DNA from: Sinonovacula constricta | Taxonomy: Eukaryota > Mollusca > Bivalvia > Cardiida > Solecurtidae | Direction: 5' to 3' | Length of the DNA stretch: 64,000 nt | NCBI GenBank assembly: GCA_007844125.1 | Contig: CM017567.1 | Location: 6,172,370 to 6,236,369 of the forward strand | In this document: positions 52,539-62,990 of the stretch, one piece after another | How the letters are laid out: the number at the start of each line of letters is the position of its first letter | How positions within the stretch are numbered: the first letter of the stretch is position 1 | Program-made: the position numbers and the translations under genes | The notes under the pieces: model-generated | The model's input: only the letters and a program-made list of their open reading frames with translations | Database searches by the model: none | What the model was told of the DNA's origin: nothing

Positions 52539-52683
52539 GGGTGTTTAAACCGGTTTTACAGAGCTCTAACCTCGCACTTCCTGATGGGTTTCTCGAATGC
52601 AAGCAATGAAAAGAAAACTGGTCCATTTGAATAAGTGTCTAAGCGCTGACGTTTTGTTTGACACGTTATGACAATGGTATTTA
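52539..52683 (+). repeat. 145-bp tract identical to 49594-49738 (copy 2)
   Basis: It is base-for-base identical to the tract in copy 1. It is followed directly at 52684-52800 by another, diverged version of its own second half. Confidence 0.95.
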
Positions 52684-52800
52684 CGGATCCAACCTCATAC
52701 TTCCTGATGGGTTTCCCATATGCAAGCAATGAAAGAAAGCCGATCTATTTCATTAAAAAAATGTCCAAGCGCAGACGGTTTCTTTGAGAAGATATGACGA
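52684..52800 (+). repeat. Diverged tandem half-copy after the identical tract
   Basis: It matches the second half of the 145-bp tract: CCTCATACTTCCTGATGGG, TATGCAAGCAATGAAAG, ATGTCCAAGCGCAGACG and GATATGACGAAAGTA. Identity is roughly 75-80%, similar to the divergence of the flanking duplication. It may be the original resident sequence of copy 2, with the identical tract added in front. Confidence 0.8.
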
Positions 52801-53109
52801 AAGTAGTGACGTCATTGAAAATTAATGGGGTAGGTGGGGGGACACGTACTATCTCGATTAGAAGAACTACATGAATATTGTTGAAATTATATGAAAACAT
52901 ATAGGGAGACATTCGCTTCAACCGTTTTATTTATCTGTTATCTTTCCTAGAAAAATTTATAATGGCAAGCCATACTTAACTGAGTGATAACAAAACCAAA
53001 ACAAACAAGCTAACAAATACCAAAAATCTATGTGGAAACACTTCGCCATTATTGCTTTTTCCTCTCTGCCCTATTTTTAGTGACTGCATATTCTGCAAAA
53101 TAAAGATCT

Positions 53110-53290
53110 TTTCTAACATTATCCCACGATTCATGCCAAACGGAAACTTAAATTGCTTGCGTGGCTCGATAGCTGATTGAATGTCTTAAGCACTCGTTTT
53201 AGAAATTCTCTGATTGTTAAATTCAATTTTGGTATCAATATTTTATTCGCTAAAAAATCAACGGTAACATGTAATTGGAAATTTAGAAGA
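53110..53290 (+). repeat. Dispersed repeat, copy 1 (partner at 62325)
   Basis: Shared words in order with 62325-62510 are TCTAACATTAT.CCACG, TCGATAGCTGATTGAA versus TCGCTGATTAAA, TTAGAAATT.CTGA, TGTTAAATTCAATTTTGGTA versus TGTTTAATTCAATTCCGGTA, and ACATGT. Identity is about 65-70%. A possible third echo is at 60285-60360. It lies inside segmental copy 2. No coding potential is visible. Confidence 0.5.
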
Positions 53291-53764
53291 ACATATCGAA
53301 TGGATTGTCTATGTTACGTCAAGGACATATCACTTAACAGAGTGAGTTGATTCGTTTACTAACAAGCCTTAAACGTTGTTACTTATAAATAAACATTTAA
53401 CAACCTTAGTTATAGTTTGTGTTATATCAACGGAGTGCCTGAAAACAAAGCGCTAAATCATTCTTAATGAAAGTTTGTCTTCAACTTTCCAATGTCACAT
53501 ATATGTTTGGGTATATGTAGATGTATTTGTAAATTGATAAAAATACTATAGAATATAGCTTTTCTATTTCGCAGTTTAGTTGGATATATAAGAAAGAAGA
53601 CTTATCATTAGCATAACACAGTGCAAATAGCAAATTAGAAAGATATAGAATAGGGATTTGCATGTGTCTTACAGACAGACAGACGGACAAAATTACATCC
53701 GTATGACTTATATATGGTAAATAGTTTAAACATAGTGTAGTTCAGGCAGTCACGTTCGTTAAAT

Positions 53765-53880
53765 GACTCATCACAAATTTGTTCTTACTTTTCGCTTGGC
53801 TTGCATGTGAAATACCTTTGTTCTGTGCCTTTTCGGAGTTTGGTATATGTTGCAATGCTCATAGGACTTTGTCATTTATT
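53765..53880 (+). repeat. Dispersed repeat, copy 2 (partner at 6082)
   Basis: It has the same orientation and block order as 6082-6200, starting GACTCATCACAAATTTG and passing through CTTGGCTTGCATGT, TGCCTTTTC and TTTGGTATATGTTG. It also lies inside segmental copy 2, so that segment is a mosaic of repeats. Confidence 0.55.
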
Positions 53881-54328
53881 CTTATTGTTTGCTCTTATAA
53901 ATGCAAACTCACCCCAGATTGACATTACAGACGTAAACAATGTTACACAGGCAGCAAATGGTCGCAATGTCAGTATTATTGAACATTGTCACTCAAGCCG
54001 GGGTCCCCGTAGACAGGAAAACCTGACGTCCCACGTAGTATCTTTAACTCATTCGGACACAAATTAAGGCATATTCAATTATGTACGCAGATCAAGTGAT
54101 TGCCTGTAGCTATGGCTTTGAATGTCAGCGTTGATATACAAAATAGAGTCGTTTACTAAACCGGACAATCAATAACTACATCTAAAGTTGTTTCGGTTTA
54201 CTGTTATAAAGAGTCTGCAATATTTCTTTTTTACTTAAATCACACATGTCCCCTTATTTCTCTAACAGAATTTAAGAAGAGCACTTGCTCAAATCAGAGA
54301 ATTTAACCTCCAACATAGACGGTGACTG

Positions 54329-54650
54329 TTTTCAGATTTACAGGACCTGGTAGCGCAATCGGTAGAGCGTCGGCTCCATTTACGGGATGCCCCCGGTTCG
54401 AACCCGAGCCAGGACATACCAAAGTCGTTAAAAATGGTAATGGTATACCTCCCTTGCTTAATTTCAAGCGAATACAAGGGTAGTTCCACGACTGGTTGGC
54501 CCGGTGTCAGGATAATGTGACAAGGTGTGGTACATTCTTCATGCCACGGCAGCACTATATCTGCTTGAAGTGGACACCGTCTTCAGATAACTGGAATAAT
54601 GTTGGTGGGACGTTGACCCCAACAAACAAACAAACAAACTATTTTCAGAT
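54329..54650 (+). mobile_element. tRNA-derived SINE with 9-bp target-site duplication
   Basis: The body spans 54338-54641 and is flanked by TTTTCAGAT on both sides (54329-54337 and 54642-54650). The head is a tRNA-like sequence with box A TAGCGCAATCGGTAGAG (about 54351-54367) and box B GGTTCGAACCC (54395-54405). The GACCTGG and CCAGGAC ends pair like an acceptor stem with one mismatch. The anticodon arm is degenerate, so it is not a functional tRNA. The tail is CCCCAACAAACAAACAAAC. I recall this tail style from mollusc SINEs, but the family name is not assigned. It differs from the minus-strand SINEs at 28140 and 32960. The clean duplication and intact boxes suggest a fairly recent insertion, right after segmental copy 2. 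Confidence 0.9.
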
Positions 54651-55448
54651 AACATTTTCTATATGACCTTTGGAAGAATTTATCGTTACTATTAATTAAG
54701 GATATGAGTACGCATTCACATGTAAACTTTCAATACATAAACACTAGTGTGTTTCTTCCCCTTTTCTTGCGTATTTTATTTATCTCTTTTGCTGTTGTTG
54801 TTTTGCTTTTTGTTTGTGGAAGTTGTTTGGTTTTTTTCTTTATTTTGCTTCAGATGATTTTGAAAACTGAGTTTATGTTGTTTTTGTTTGTTTTTATATT
54901 TTTTTCATGAATGATTTTGTTTTGTAACCCTATAAAACTAGCAAAGCAGGTGGGGACATTGTTTTTGACAGGTCAACATTTGTTGACAAAATTAATTGAT
55001 CGGAACCATGTTTACACATTTTAAATTGTTGCAACATGTCAGTAAGCGTCATCAAGGCTTCAATATTGTTTTATTTTTTGTGGTTGTATTAAAATCAGAG
55101 TATGGATGAACCATCCACTTGAAATTCTTGTGTAGGCATGTTACATGTACATCCGTATGGTTAGTAAATATTTCACTTTGGTAGCAGCTTGATGTTGGCT
55201 AACCAGATCAATATCTGTTTTTGCTCTTTTGGTCAGTAAATCTTCTGCTGTAGAAACGCATATTATTTTACTTTTATGCATATCATTTTGTTGCTTAGTG
55301 ATAACATGTTAAACTGAAAAACACTATAACACAATTTGGTTCAGGAAACTTATTGATGTGTACCCCTTCGTTCTAACTGAACAAGATGCATGAGAGTAAA
55401 AAGGTTTAATATATACATTGACTAAACTTGGATTATCTTCAAAGGAAT
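54651..55448. other. T-rich stretch, nothing recognised
   Basis: 54700-54920 is T/G-rich on the + strand, which gives a 68-codon hydrophobic frame with no domain. No gene is supported. Confidence 0.4.
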
Positions 55449-56455
55449 TCATGTTTTTCTGAGCCTTTCTTCCATTCCATGTTCTTCTGTGCCTTACTTT
55501 CATTCCATGTTCTTCTGTGCCTTACTTCCATTCCATATTCTTCTGTGCCTTATTTCCATTCCATGTTCTTCTGTGCCTTATTTCCATTCCATGTTCTTCT
55601 GTGCCTCACTTCCATTCCATGTTCTTCTGTGCCTTATTTCCATTCCATGTTCTTCTGTGCCTTATTTCCATTCCATGTTCTTCTGTGCCTCACTTCCATT
55701 CCATGTTCTTCTGTGCCTCACTTCCATTCCATGTTCTTCTGTGCCTCACTTCCATTCCATGTTCTTCTGTGCCTCACTTCCATTCCATGTTCTTCTGTGC
55801 CTTACTTCCATTCCATGTTCTTCAGTGCCTTACTTCCATTCCCTGTTCTTCTGTGCCTTACTTCCATTACATGTTCTTTTGTGTCTCACTTCCATTCCAT
55901 GTTCTTCTGAGCCTTACTTCCATTCCATGTTCTTCTGTGCTTTACTTCCATTCCATGTTCTTTTGTGCCTCACTTCCATTCCATATTCTTCTGTGCCTCA
56001 CTTCCATTCCATGTTCTTCTGAGCCTTACTTCCATTCCATGTTCTTCTGTGTCTCACTTCCATTCCATGCTCTTCTGTGCCTCACTTCCATTCCATGTTC
56101 TTCTGTGTCTCACTTCCATTCCACGTTCTTCTGTGCCTCACTTCCATTCCATGTTCTTCTGTGCCTCACTTCCATTCCAAGATCTTCTGTGTCTCACTTC
56201 CATTCCAAGATCTTCTGTGTCTCACTTCCATTCCATGTTCTTTTGTGCCTCACTTCCATTCCATGTTCTTCTGTGCCTCACTTCCATTCCAAGATCTTCT
56301 GTGTCTCACTTCCATTCCAAGATCTTCTGTGTCTCATTTCCATTCCATGTTCTTCTGTGCCTCAGTTCCATTCCATGTTCTTCTGTGCCTCACTTCCATC
56401 CCATGTTCTTCTGTGCCTCACTTCCATCCCATGTTCTTCTGTGCCTCATTTCATT
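55449..56455 (+). repeat. 28-bp minisatellite, ~36 copies, with 112-bp higher-order period
   Basis: Each 28-bp unit contains CTTCCATTCCATGTTCTTCT and ends in GTGCCTCA/TTA. The array is about 1 kb. Variant units recur at 112-bp spacing: AAGATC-type units at 56179, 56207, 56291 and 56319, and GAGCC-type units at 55909 and 56021. The consensus has no stop in any + frame. Since 28 is not a multiple of 3, each frame reads the same rotating 28-residue peptide. This explains overlapping + ORFs of 160-344 codons. The minus strand has a stop (TGA in AAGTGAGG) that the phase shift spreads to every frame. I see no reason to call it protein-coding. Confidence 0.97.
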
Positions 56456-59400
56456 GCGATTATCAATCTGTACATCCTATCATGTTTGTTATCCTTGTAT
56501 TATTCGTGTGCCTGGGGAATTTTTGTGTATTTTTTAAAATACCTCCGATGATTTCGACTGTTGAAAATAAAAATACATGTACGGAAAAAAACGGAGTATT
56601 TATTGTGTTGTGTTCGAGCACAAATAACGAAATGAACAAAACTTGATAAACTAACTCTCAAGACGTTATAATTACAACGGTTTGATTGTTCTGCTTGTTT
56701 TGTATTTATTTATCAGTTAATTATCATTTACATTGGTGTATTAGTACCATTGGAATAATTGCCATTCCATTATACAACAGAAGTGTAAGATACGCGTTAG
56801 TCAAACAAAAAGCAGACAACTTGTTCATTATTTATGTGCTTGCCCTAAGTTTAAAATAAAGCATCCAATATCGTGTTACAGGTCATTTATTTGCATTCCA
56901 AACTAAAATAATTGCATGGAACTCTTTTAATTGTGTGGGTTATTACTGACAAACAATGGCAGTGTTATCTCATATACATGATAGTTGGGAGAGTCACGTG
57001 CATGTTTGCTCTTCACCTTTTTTGGCAGAATTCATCCGATCCTTGTTAAAGTCATGAACTTTTATAGTACTGTTTAAACAATGTGTTGTCAACTCTGGAA
57101 AGGAAAAGTTAGGCAACCTCAAATCTGTCGATACAAGTATATTCTAACACAACCCGATTATTTTCAATAAGTAACATACAGAAAAACAAACGTGGTATAT
57201 TTACTTATTTAGCCACCATCAACGCTTCTACGTATGACGTCACATTGACGCATACTTACATGTACATATAGCTGTTCCCTTCATAGTATTCATGTAATTC
57301 GACCGATTAATCATTTTTATTAATGAACGCCATGTGATGTAAATACTGTTTATTGACAGATTACAGGTGGAATTACAACAGATGAGATGGGAAAGTGTTT
57401 CTTATATTCCGGAAATCTGTCTAGCGATTTTTGTTATTTTAGCTATGAACACACGTAATAATTTGCTCAATCATGAGGCGTCTGTTTCTTTCATTGGGTC
57501 TAAAATCCATCCGTTATGTATTTTTTTACTTTAAAACTGATTTATGCTCCCAGGTAAACAATTTCAACGTATGTTTAATAATGGTCATGAGGTGTAAATA
57601 ACATTTATATAATAATTGAACCGAATAACATTTGATTTATTCGATCTTTTAAACAGAACAAAACAAAAACTTACTTTTGAAAGTTTTACACCGACTTGCC
57701 GAAAGATTCAAAGTGACAGAAGATTTGAATCTCTGTGTTACATTTTATCCTTGTACACGAATAGTACTACCTACTTCGTCGAGAGTAAAGCATTCATGTT
57801 GTTATCGTCAGTTAATTAAATTAAGCCACGGACGTCCAACATTTGTTCATAAACAATAAAAGTAAAAAAAAAGCCTTTAAAAATTTATTATAATGTTCTA
57901 TACCAAATGAAATAATGGAATAATCTTGACCTATTTCTTGTTAATTATAGAATACTTCCCATTCTTTAGTACCTCGCCCCAGTCAAGGACATTTACAAGA
58001 AGAATTATTTAAGCTGACTGAAAAAGGCATTGGGTCTTCTTCAACAATGATTGCCGGATGTCTCTGTATGAATCATAACTTTTTTTGCTGCGAATGTTTG
58101 TAAAAACAAAAAAAAACAAAAAAAATTGACTAGTATTTATCTCAGAGAAACTTACTAAGAATATTCTACATATGATCAAAACAAAACGAAATACCTCTTA
58201 CAAACCATTTCATTTCGGTATTTTTTTTAAATAATTAGTATTTTATGGACCTCCACTATAAAATGCAAATATTAAAATTAAGATTTCCTTAAATGGTAGG
58301 CATACTATGATTTCATATTATATACATGTAATGGTACCTATCGAAATTATGACCTATTGCTCACCAAGGGCATTGATGTTCGATAAGGTCCAATAAATAA
58401 ACATAATATCCAAATGATGTATGTCTTACGTACCAATCCGCGACAATGCTCTGACATTCAAGTTATCCGTGGCTTCTCTAACTTACTTTATACGTGATTC
58501 TAACCAGATGTAAACAATCACACGTTGTACTCTGAAAACCTAATTTGGCGTAGCTGGCCAACTTTACTTTTGACCTACTGACGCAAGTATGCCCGAATAA
58601 ATACCAAAGTTACTCTCATTGGCAGATAATCCAAGTAACACCGTAGACTCGTAGACTAGAGTATGCTTATTGAAGTCAATGGTGGAGGTTGTAACAATTT
58701 TCAAAAAAAAGAACATTTTAAAAGAAAAAAAATGCTTCACAACTTTGAAGGTCCTGTCACATTTACAATGTACCTGTAAACAGAGAATGCAATAAAAACA
58801 TGTAGGTCATATGTCTTAAGACAAAATTAATATCTCTCCGTGTGTGTACATGTGTTGTTAAAAATTCTATCGCAGTTAGCTGGGATTGATGTGTGGTCTT
58901 ATTTTCCCAAAGGGAACATCAATAAATTGTGTTATTAAATCCTATATTATGAAAATACCTACCAATGCTTGCCCTAAATACTTCAGAAGATTGAATACTT
59001 CTTGCTTGATAAACAGGTAGAAAGTATAAGTAACCTTGGGAAAAAGGCATCTCCTTTAACGAGAAGGACGAGTATGATAAATTTGGAAATGAACGGCCCT
59101 AAAATGGCTAAACCAATCAGTGTATTAAAATGTTAAGAACATTTTCTGTTAGCTAACATTTCCTTATAAAAGACGGATCAAAGAAGCACTGTTTGGGCGC
59201 TGTCATTTTTACCCTGTACGCTATTACATGTGCAAATAATGATAAAAATTATTCCGTAGTAAATCAAATGTAGAACGCAATAGCAATTGGAAAGGAGGCA
59301 AATATTCAGCTAACAATAAATACCCCTTCTTCAATATAAAGTATACATTGGATTCGACCAAGTTACCTCATACGCCCCCGTGATATGAAGCTAAAATGTC

Positions 59401-61139
59401 AAAATGTAACATTCCTTTCTAAAGGCGTGTAGTAGTTTTAGACTGTAGTAATTTTATGTATATCTGAAATACACAATATAACTTACTTCCGGTTTAAACA
59501 GATAAAACAATATTAATGTTAGCATTCGGCGCGCATATTTTTATCAGACAAACATATACACGTACTACTTCTTCCTAGGCATGAATAAATGACCGCGAGT
59601 AGTCAAGGTCATGCAGGGTCAAGACTGTTTGCCTCTGAAATTCAGCTCTCATAACTCTGGACGGCAAGCGGCTCCGCCGAAAAACTGAGTTAAAAAAATA
59701 TGGTGTTTGTATATAATTGTCGTATGAGACAGTTATGTAAGTCTACATGTAGTTAAAACAAAACTCGTCTCCTTGACAAGTAGCTACATTTATTTAAAAT
59801 AATTTCTTACAGCTGCTAGAACTATTTGCTTTGTTTACTTTGGGTAAAAAATAATCAATTTTCATTTTTGTGTTCCTACATGATTGAAAGGGGCTGTAGA
59901 ACTTTGAAACATTATTTTACTCAACAAGAGTTCACGAATCCGACAGTGTTTTTAACAATTACTCCCATGGCACCGGATGTTTATGAGTGTAATGGTAGTT
60001 ACAGAGTAATAAAGGACTTTATTTGGATCTCTTAAATAAGGGTCCATGTTTTGGAGCAACGTTCGCTCTTTATGACCGCGTTAGGCGATTTATTCTCCAG
60101 AAGTTGTAATTAAAACTGCAACCATCTAATGCATTTCGTTTCTGTGTTGTTTTTTTCCTTTTTTTCTGCAGATTCAAAATTACTTTAATTAAGATCTTTC
60201 TGACTAATTCGTAGGTTACGCATGAAAGAGAAACTTGAATTGTCCCCACTTTAAAATACTCAATTATTGACAAAATGTCTTCAAATTAATTGTTTGATTC
60301 GACTTTTGTATCATTTTTCTAGCATTTGTGTATCTTTCACTTTTTACCGGTGATATTTACTTTGCTGCTAGTTTAGATTACCAATTTGTGCTTGTGTTAT
60401 CGACATTCTGTTTGGGTTTTTTTTTATCTAGAAATAGATCAAAGCGACAGACATGCAATGATGGTCAATACAGGGAGTCCAATCTATGTGGGTGGAGGAA
60501 GATTTAAGGCAGATGGCAATATTTATTGCTCGATAAATTAAATTTCAATCATCAAGTCAGAGATATCTCATTTGGTTTTAATTCTCTTTCTTTGGTGCGC
60601 GCTGGGTTCATTTTTTTGGCGATCCTGTCTAACTACCTGCAAAAAGTCGTTTGTACACATTCTTGAATCATTCTTCCGTCGATATAAAAAACGCGTTCAT
60701 TTGCTGAGGAAAATTAATTGCCATAATTAAAGGCAAATTATTATATATACTACTTTAAAATTTGTAAATTATTTGAAAAGTATGCATACATTTGTATGCT
60801 TCTTTAAACATTTTTTTTTAAATTTTGACCGGCTTGCAGAAATAACGTTACATTGACAACTGTGGTGTCTTTGTTCCAAACGGCTGACTTTACTTTATAC
60901 TGTTAAGTAACGTGCATAACCTGTATACTTTTCCCCACAACAATATCTACGATAAACTGAGGCAAGCTTCAGAATGTCTGTACATTTCAGTGCCCATTCC
61001 TGTTCTCCTGGTGTTATCATGCATAGACGAACCACTGCTCAATCTCTGCTGGGTTAATAACATATGTACCATCATATCATGACCTTAGTGAAATTAAGTT
61101 GTTAAGTCTTATGTACATTTAGAATATAATGTTACAGGT
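56456..61139. other. AT-rich stretch, nothing recognised
   Basis: Several short frames (for example 57616-57859, 59826-60035, 60070-60273) have no domains or repeats. An A-rich patch lies at 58105-58128. 60285-60360 may be a third, weak copy of the 53110/62325 repeat. No gene or RNA is supported. Confidence 0.35.
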
Positions 61140-61350
61140 TGAAGCCTTGCATTAGAGACATTTCGGAGAAGAACATTTGAAACTTAGTCATTGTTTTAAA
61201 TCTTAAGATTGCTGAAAAATTGTGTAATTACGATTTTGTCTATGATAAATCTCTGCTTAGATGGAATATTACACAAAGGTTATGGATATTTTAAACTTAG
61301 TGATTAGTCTAGAGAAACAAGAACATCCGCCTCTCTTAAAGTTCATCGCG
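61140..61350 (+). repeat. Local duplication flanking (AT)n, copy 1
   Basis: It aligns with 61905-62150: AGAGACATTTCGGAGAAGAA versus AAGAAACGTTTAGGAGAAGA, AACATTTGAAACTTAG versus AACATTGAAAACTAGG, TGGATATTTTA, and AAGTTCATCGCGAG (exact). Identity is about 65-70%. The two copies lie about 770 bp apart on either side of the long AT tract. Confidence 0.6.
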
Positions 61351-61560
61351 AGGGTTTTATTTTTGACACAATACACAGAGTGGTAAAGTACTGTAAACTT
61401 TAATTGAAACAATAGGAAATGTTGACACATTTAATGCCAGCATAGTGCACTAACAACATGTTTACATGATATTATTCGCACGTATCGGTATATTTACGCG
61501 TTCCTATTGTATATACATGTATATCACTTTAAGATTCATAATATAAGTATTTATATTTAC

Positions 61561-61682
<122 letters not shown>

Positions 61683-61904
61683 CAGTTCTGGACTTTAATA
61701 ACCAGGGAGTCTTAATCAATTAAAATTTATAGAATGTGTAGTTTTTATTTGCACACATTAATATATTGCTGCGTTAAAATGATACAATGCTAAGGAATGT
61801 CGACACATCTTGACTGCCCAATCCCTTCAACTTGATACAAAACGTGTCACGACGTACTCAAGGCTTGGTCAATATACATGTACTAGTATATTGGAATAAA
61901 ATGT

Positions 61905-62150
61905 GTTTCACATTGCGGCCCTGTATCAAGAAACGTTTAGGAGAAGAACATTGAAAACTAGGCAATAGTGAATATTCTTGTCTGTTTACTGGAATGTAGT
62001 AAAGATACTTCGTTGTAAATATCAAGTAAAATGTGCTTAATCTAGAAGATAACTGCTAGATAGTGGATATTTTATGCTGAGAGATATATAGTATATAAGA
62101 TAAAGAATAATAATAGCATCTTATTAAGTTCATCGCGAGAATGTTGGTCA
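61905..62150 (+). repeat. Local duplication flanking (AT)n, copy 2
   Basis: This is the partner of 61140-61350, ending with the same AAGTTCATCGCGAG word. No coding frame is shared. Confidence 0.6.
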
Positions 62151-62324
62151 CTATTGCTCTTCAATGGTTATGTTACCCGATTCTGGACTCATGCTTTCCT
62201 GTGCAAAATTCTTACAAAAATCCTTATTTCATGTATTTCTTCGAGTAATCTTGCGGACATCCTTGGTCATGAATGTCGTGTTGTTTTTTTAATCTTGATA
62301 TTGCGAAATGCACAAAATTATGTC

Positions 62325-62510
62325 CTGGCTCTAACATTATTCCACGTTTAATAAAAATATAATTGCTCTATTTTGGGGAGACTTGGGATCGCTGATTAAA
62401 TTTCTTCTTTATAGAAATTTCCTGACTGTTTAATTCAATTCCGGTATCATTGGCGTATCTTCCGCTTTGCACGTGACATGTTCATTTTACAACTAGTTAA
62501 TAATTTGAAT
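62325..62510 (+). repeat. Dispersed repeat, copy 2 (partner at 53110)
   Basis: It carries TCTAACATTATTCCACG, TCGCTGATTAAATTTC and TGTTTAATTCAATTCCGG in the order seen at 53110-53290. Confidence 0.5.
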
Positions 62511-62603
62511 TTCCATAATTACCGTCTTGTTTAATTAGAGACATATTTTACACGTTTAATTAATACATTAAAAAAAGTGGGTGGATTATATCTACTTCAA
62601 GAA

Positions 62604-62990
62604 CAGAACTGAACAACATTTATTCAGACTTGAACATAGTACATCATATTCATACATCAAAATACACACATAAAGTTACATGTTCTTGTCGGAAAGGAAA
62701 AATACTAAGTAAAAAAATAAAAATAAATAAATATTTTTTTATTAAAGTATTTTAATCAAGATGAAAAGATTTAGAGGAGGATGAACGATCAGAAAAACGT
62801 TCATTTAGTTCACTTAATACTTCACTTATCACAGTACCTGTTGCTGACTGGCTTAACCCCTCCGGAGGGCCTTTGTGTATACTCACTTTGTTTTTACACT
62901 CTTTAAGAAGACCACATCGAAGCAAAAGGTAATGTGTGTCAGCCGCTAGCTCCAAAGAAGTTCTGAACATCGAGTTAATCTGTCTGCATG
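62604..62990 (-). mobile_element. Possible LINE 3' end, or last exon with 3' UTR
   Basis: The minus strand ends GAATAAATGTTGTTCAGTTC then TGTTCTTG, like the TTCTG-tailed LINE end at 33943, although the sequences upstream of the tails do not match. Upstream on the same strand is a 72-codon frame (62752-62970). Its in-frame extension starts after a stop, about nine codons before the Met. It has a mixed N-terminal half (LELAADTHYLLLRCGLLKEC) and a Ser-rich end (NERFSDRSSSSKSFHLD). I do not recognise the protein. It lacks the Cys/His pattern typical of LINE C-termini. Options are a LINE-encoded C-terminus, a terminal exon of a host gene, or chance. Confidence 0.35.

Larger units (their letters stand above)
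52300..54285 (+). repeat. Segmental duplication, copy 2
   Basis: This is the partner of 49370-51400, offset by about 2.94 kb at the left block and 2.86 kb at the right block. The right block (53915-54285) carries CAGATTGACATTACAGA, TCGGACACAAATTAA, CATTCAATTATG, GATCAAGTGAT, GTCAGCGTTGATA, AGAGTCGT and CAATAACTAC. An 88-codon + frame (53801-54067) with a hydrophobic N-terminus crosses the start of the right block, but copy 1 does not keep it. I therefore do not call it a gene. Confidence 0.65.

Noticed and set aside
53801..54067. 88-codon + ORF with hydrophobic N-terminus, possible secreted peptide
   Set aside because: It spans the edge of two repeat blocks, and the duplicate at 51060-51190 does not keep the frame. 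Its first codon is TTG- or GTG-like in context, not a clear ATG.
54345..54416. Functional tRNA gene
   Set aside because: Boxes A and B and an acceptor-like pairing exist, but the anticodon arm does not pair properly. The sequence continues into a SINE body and CAAACAAA tail within target-site duplications.
55449..56455. CRISPR array (28-bp repeat)
   Set aside because: The repeats are head-to-tail without unique spacers, and the context is animal DNA.
55517..56551. 344-codon + strand ORF (and overlapping 160-190 codon ORFs)
   Set aside because: All lie in the 28-bp tandem array, whose consensus lacks stops in every + frame. They overlap each other with the same rotating peptide and have no flanking gene structure.
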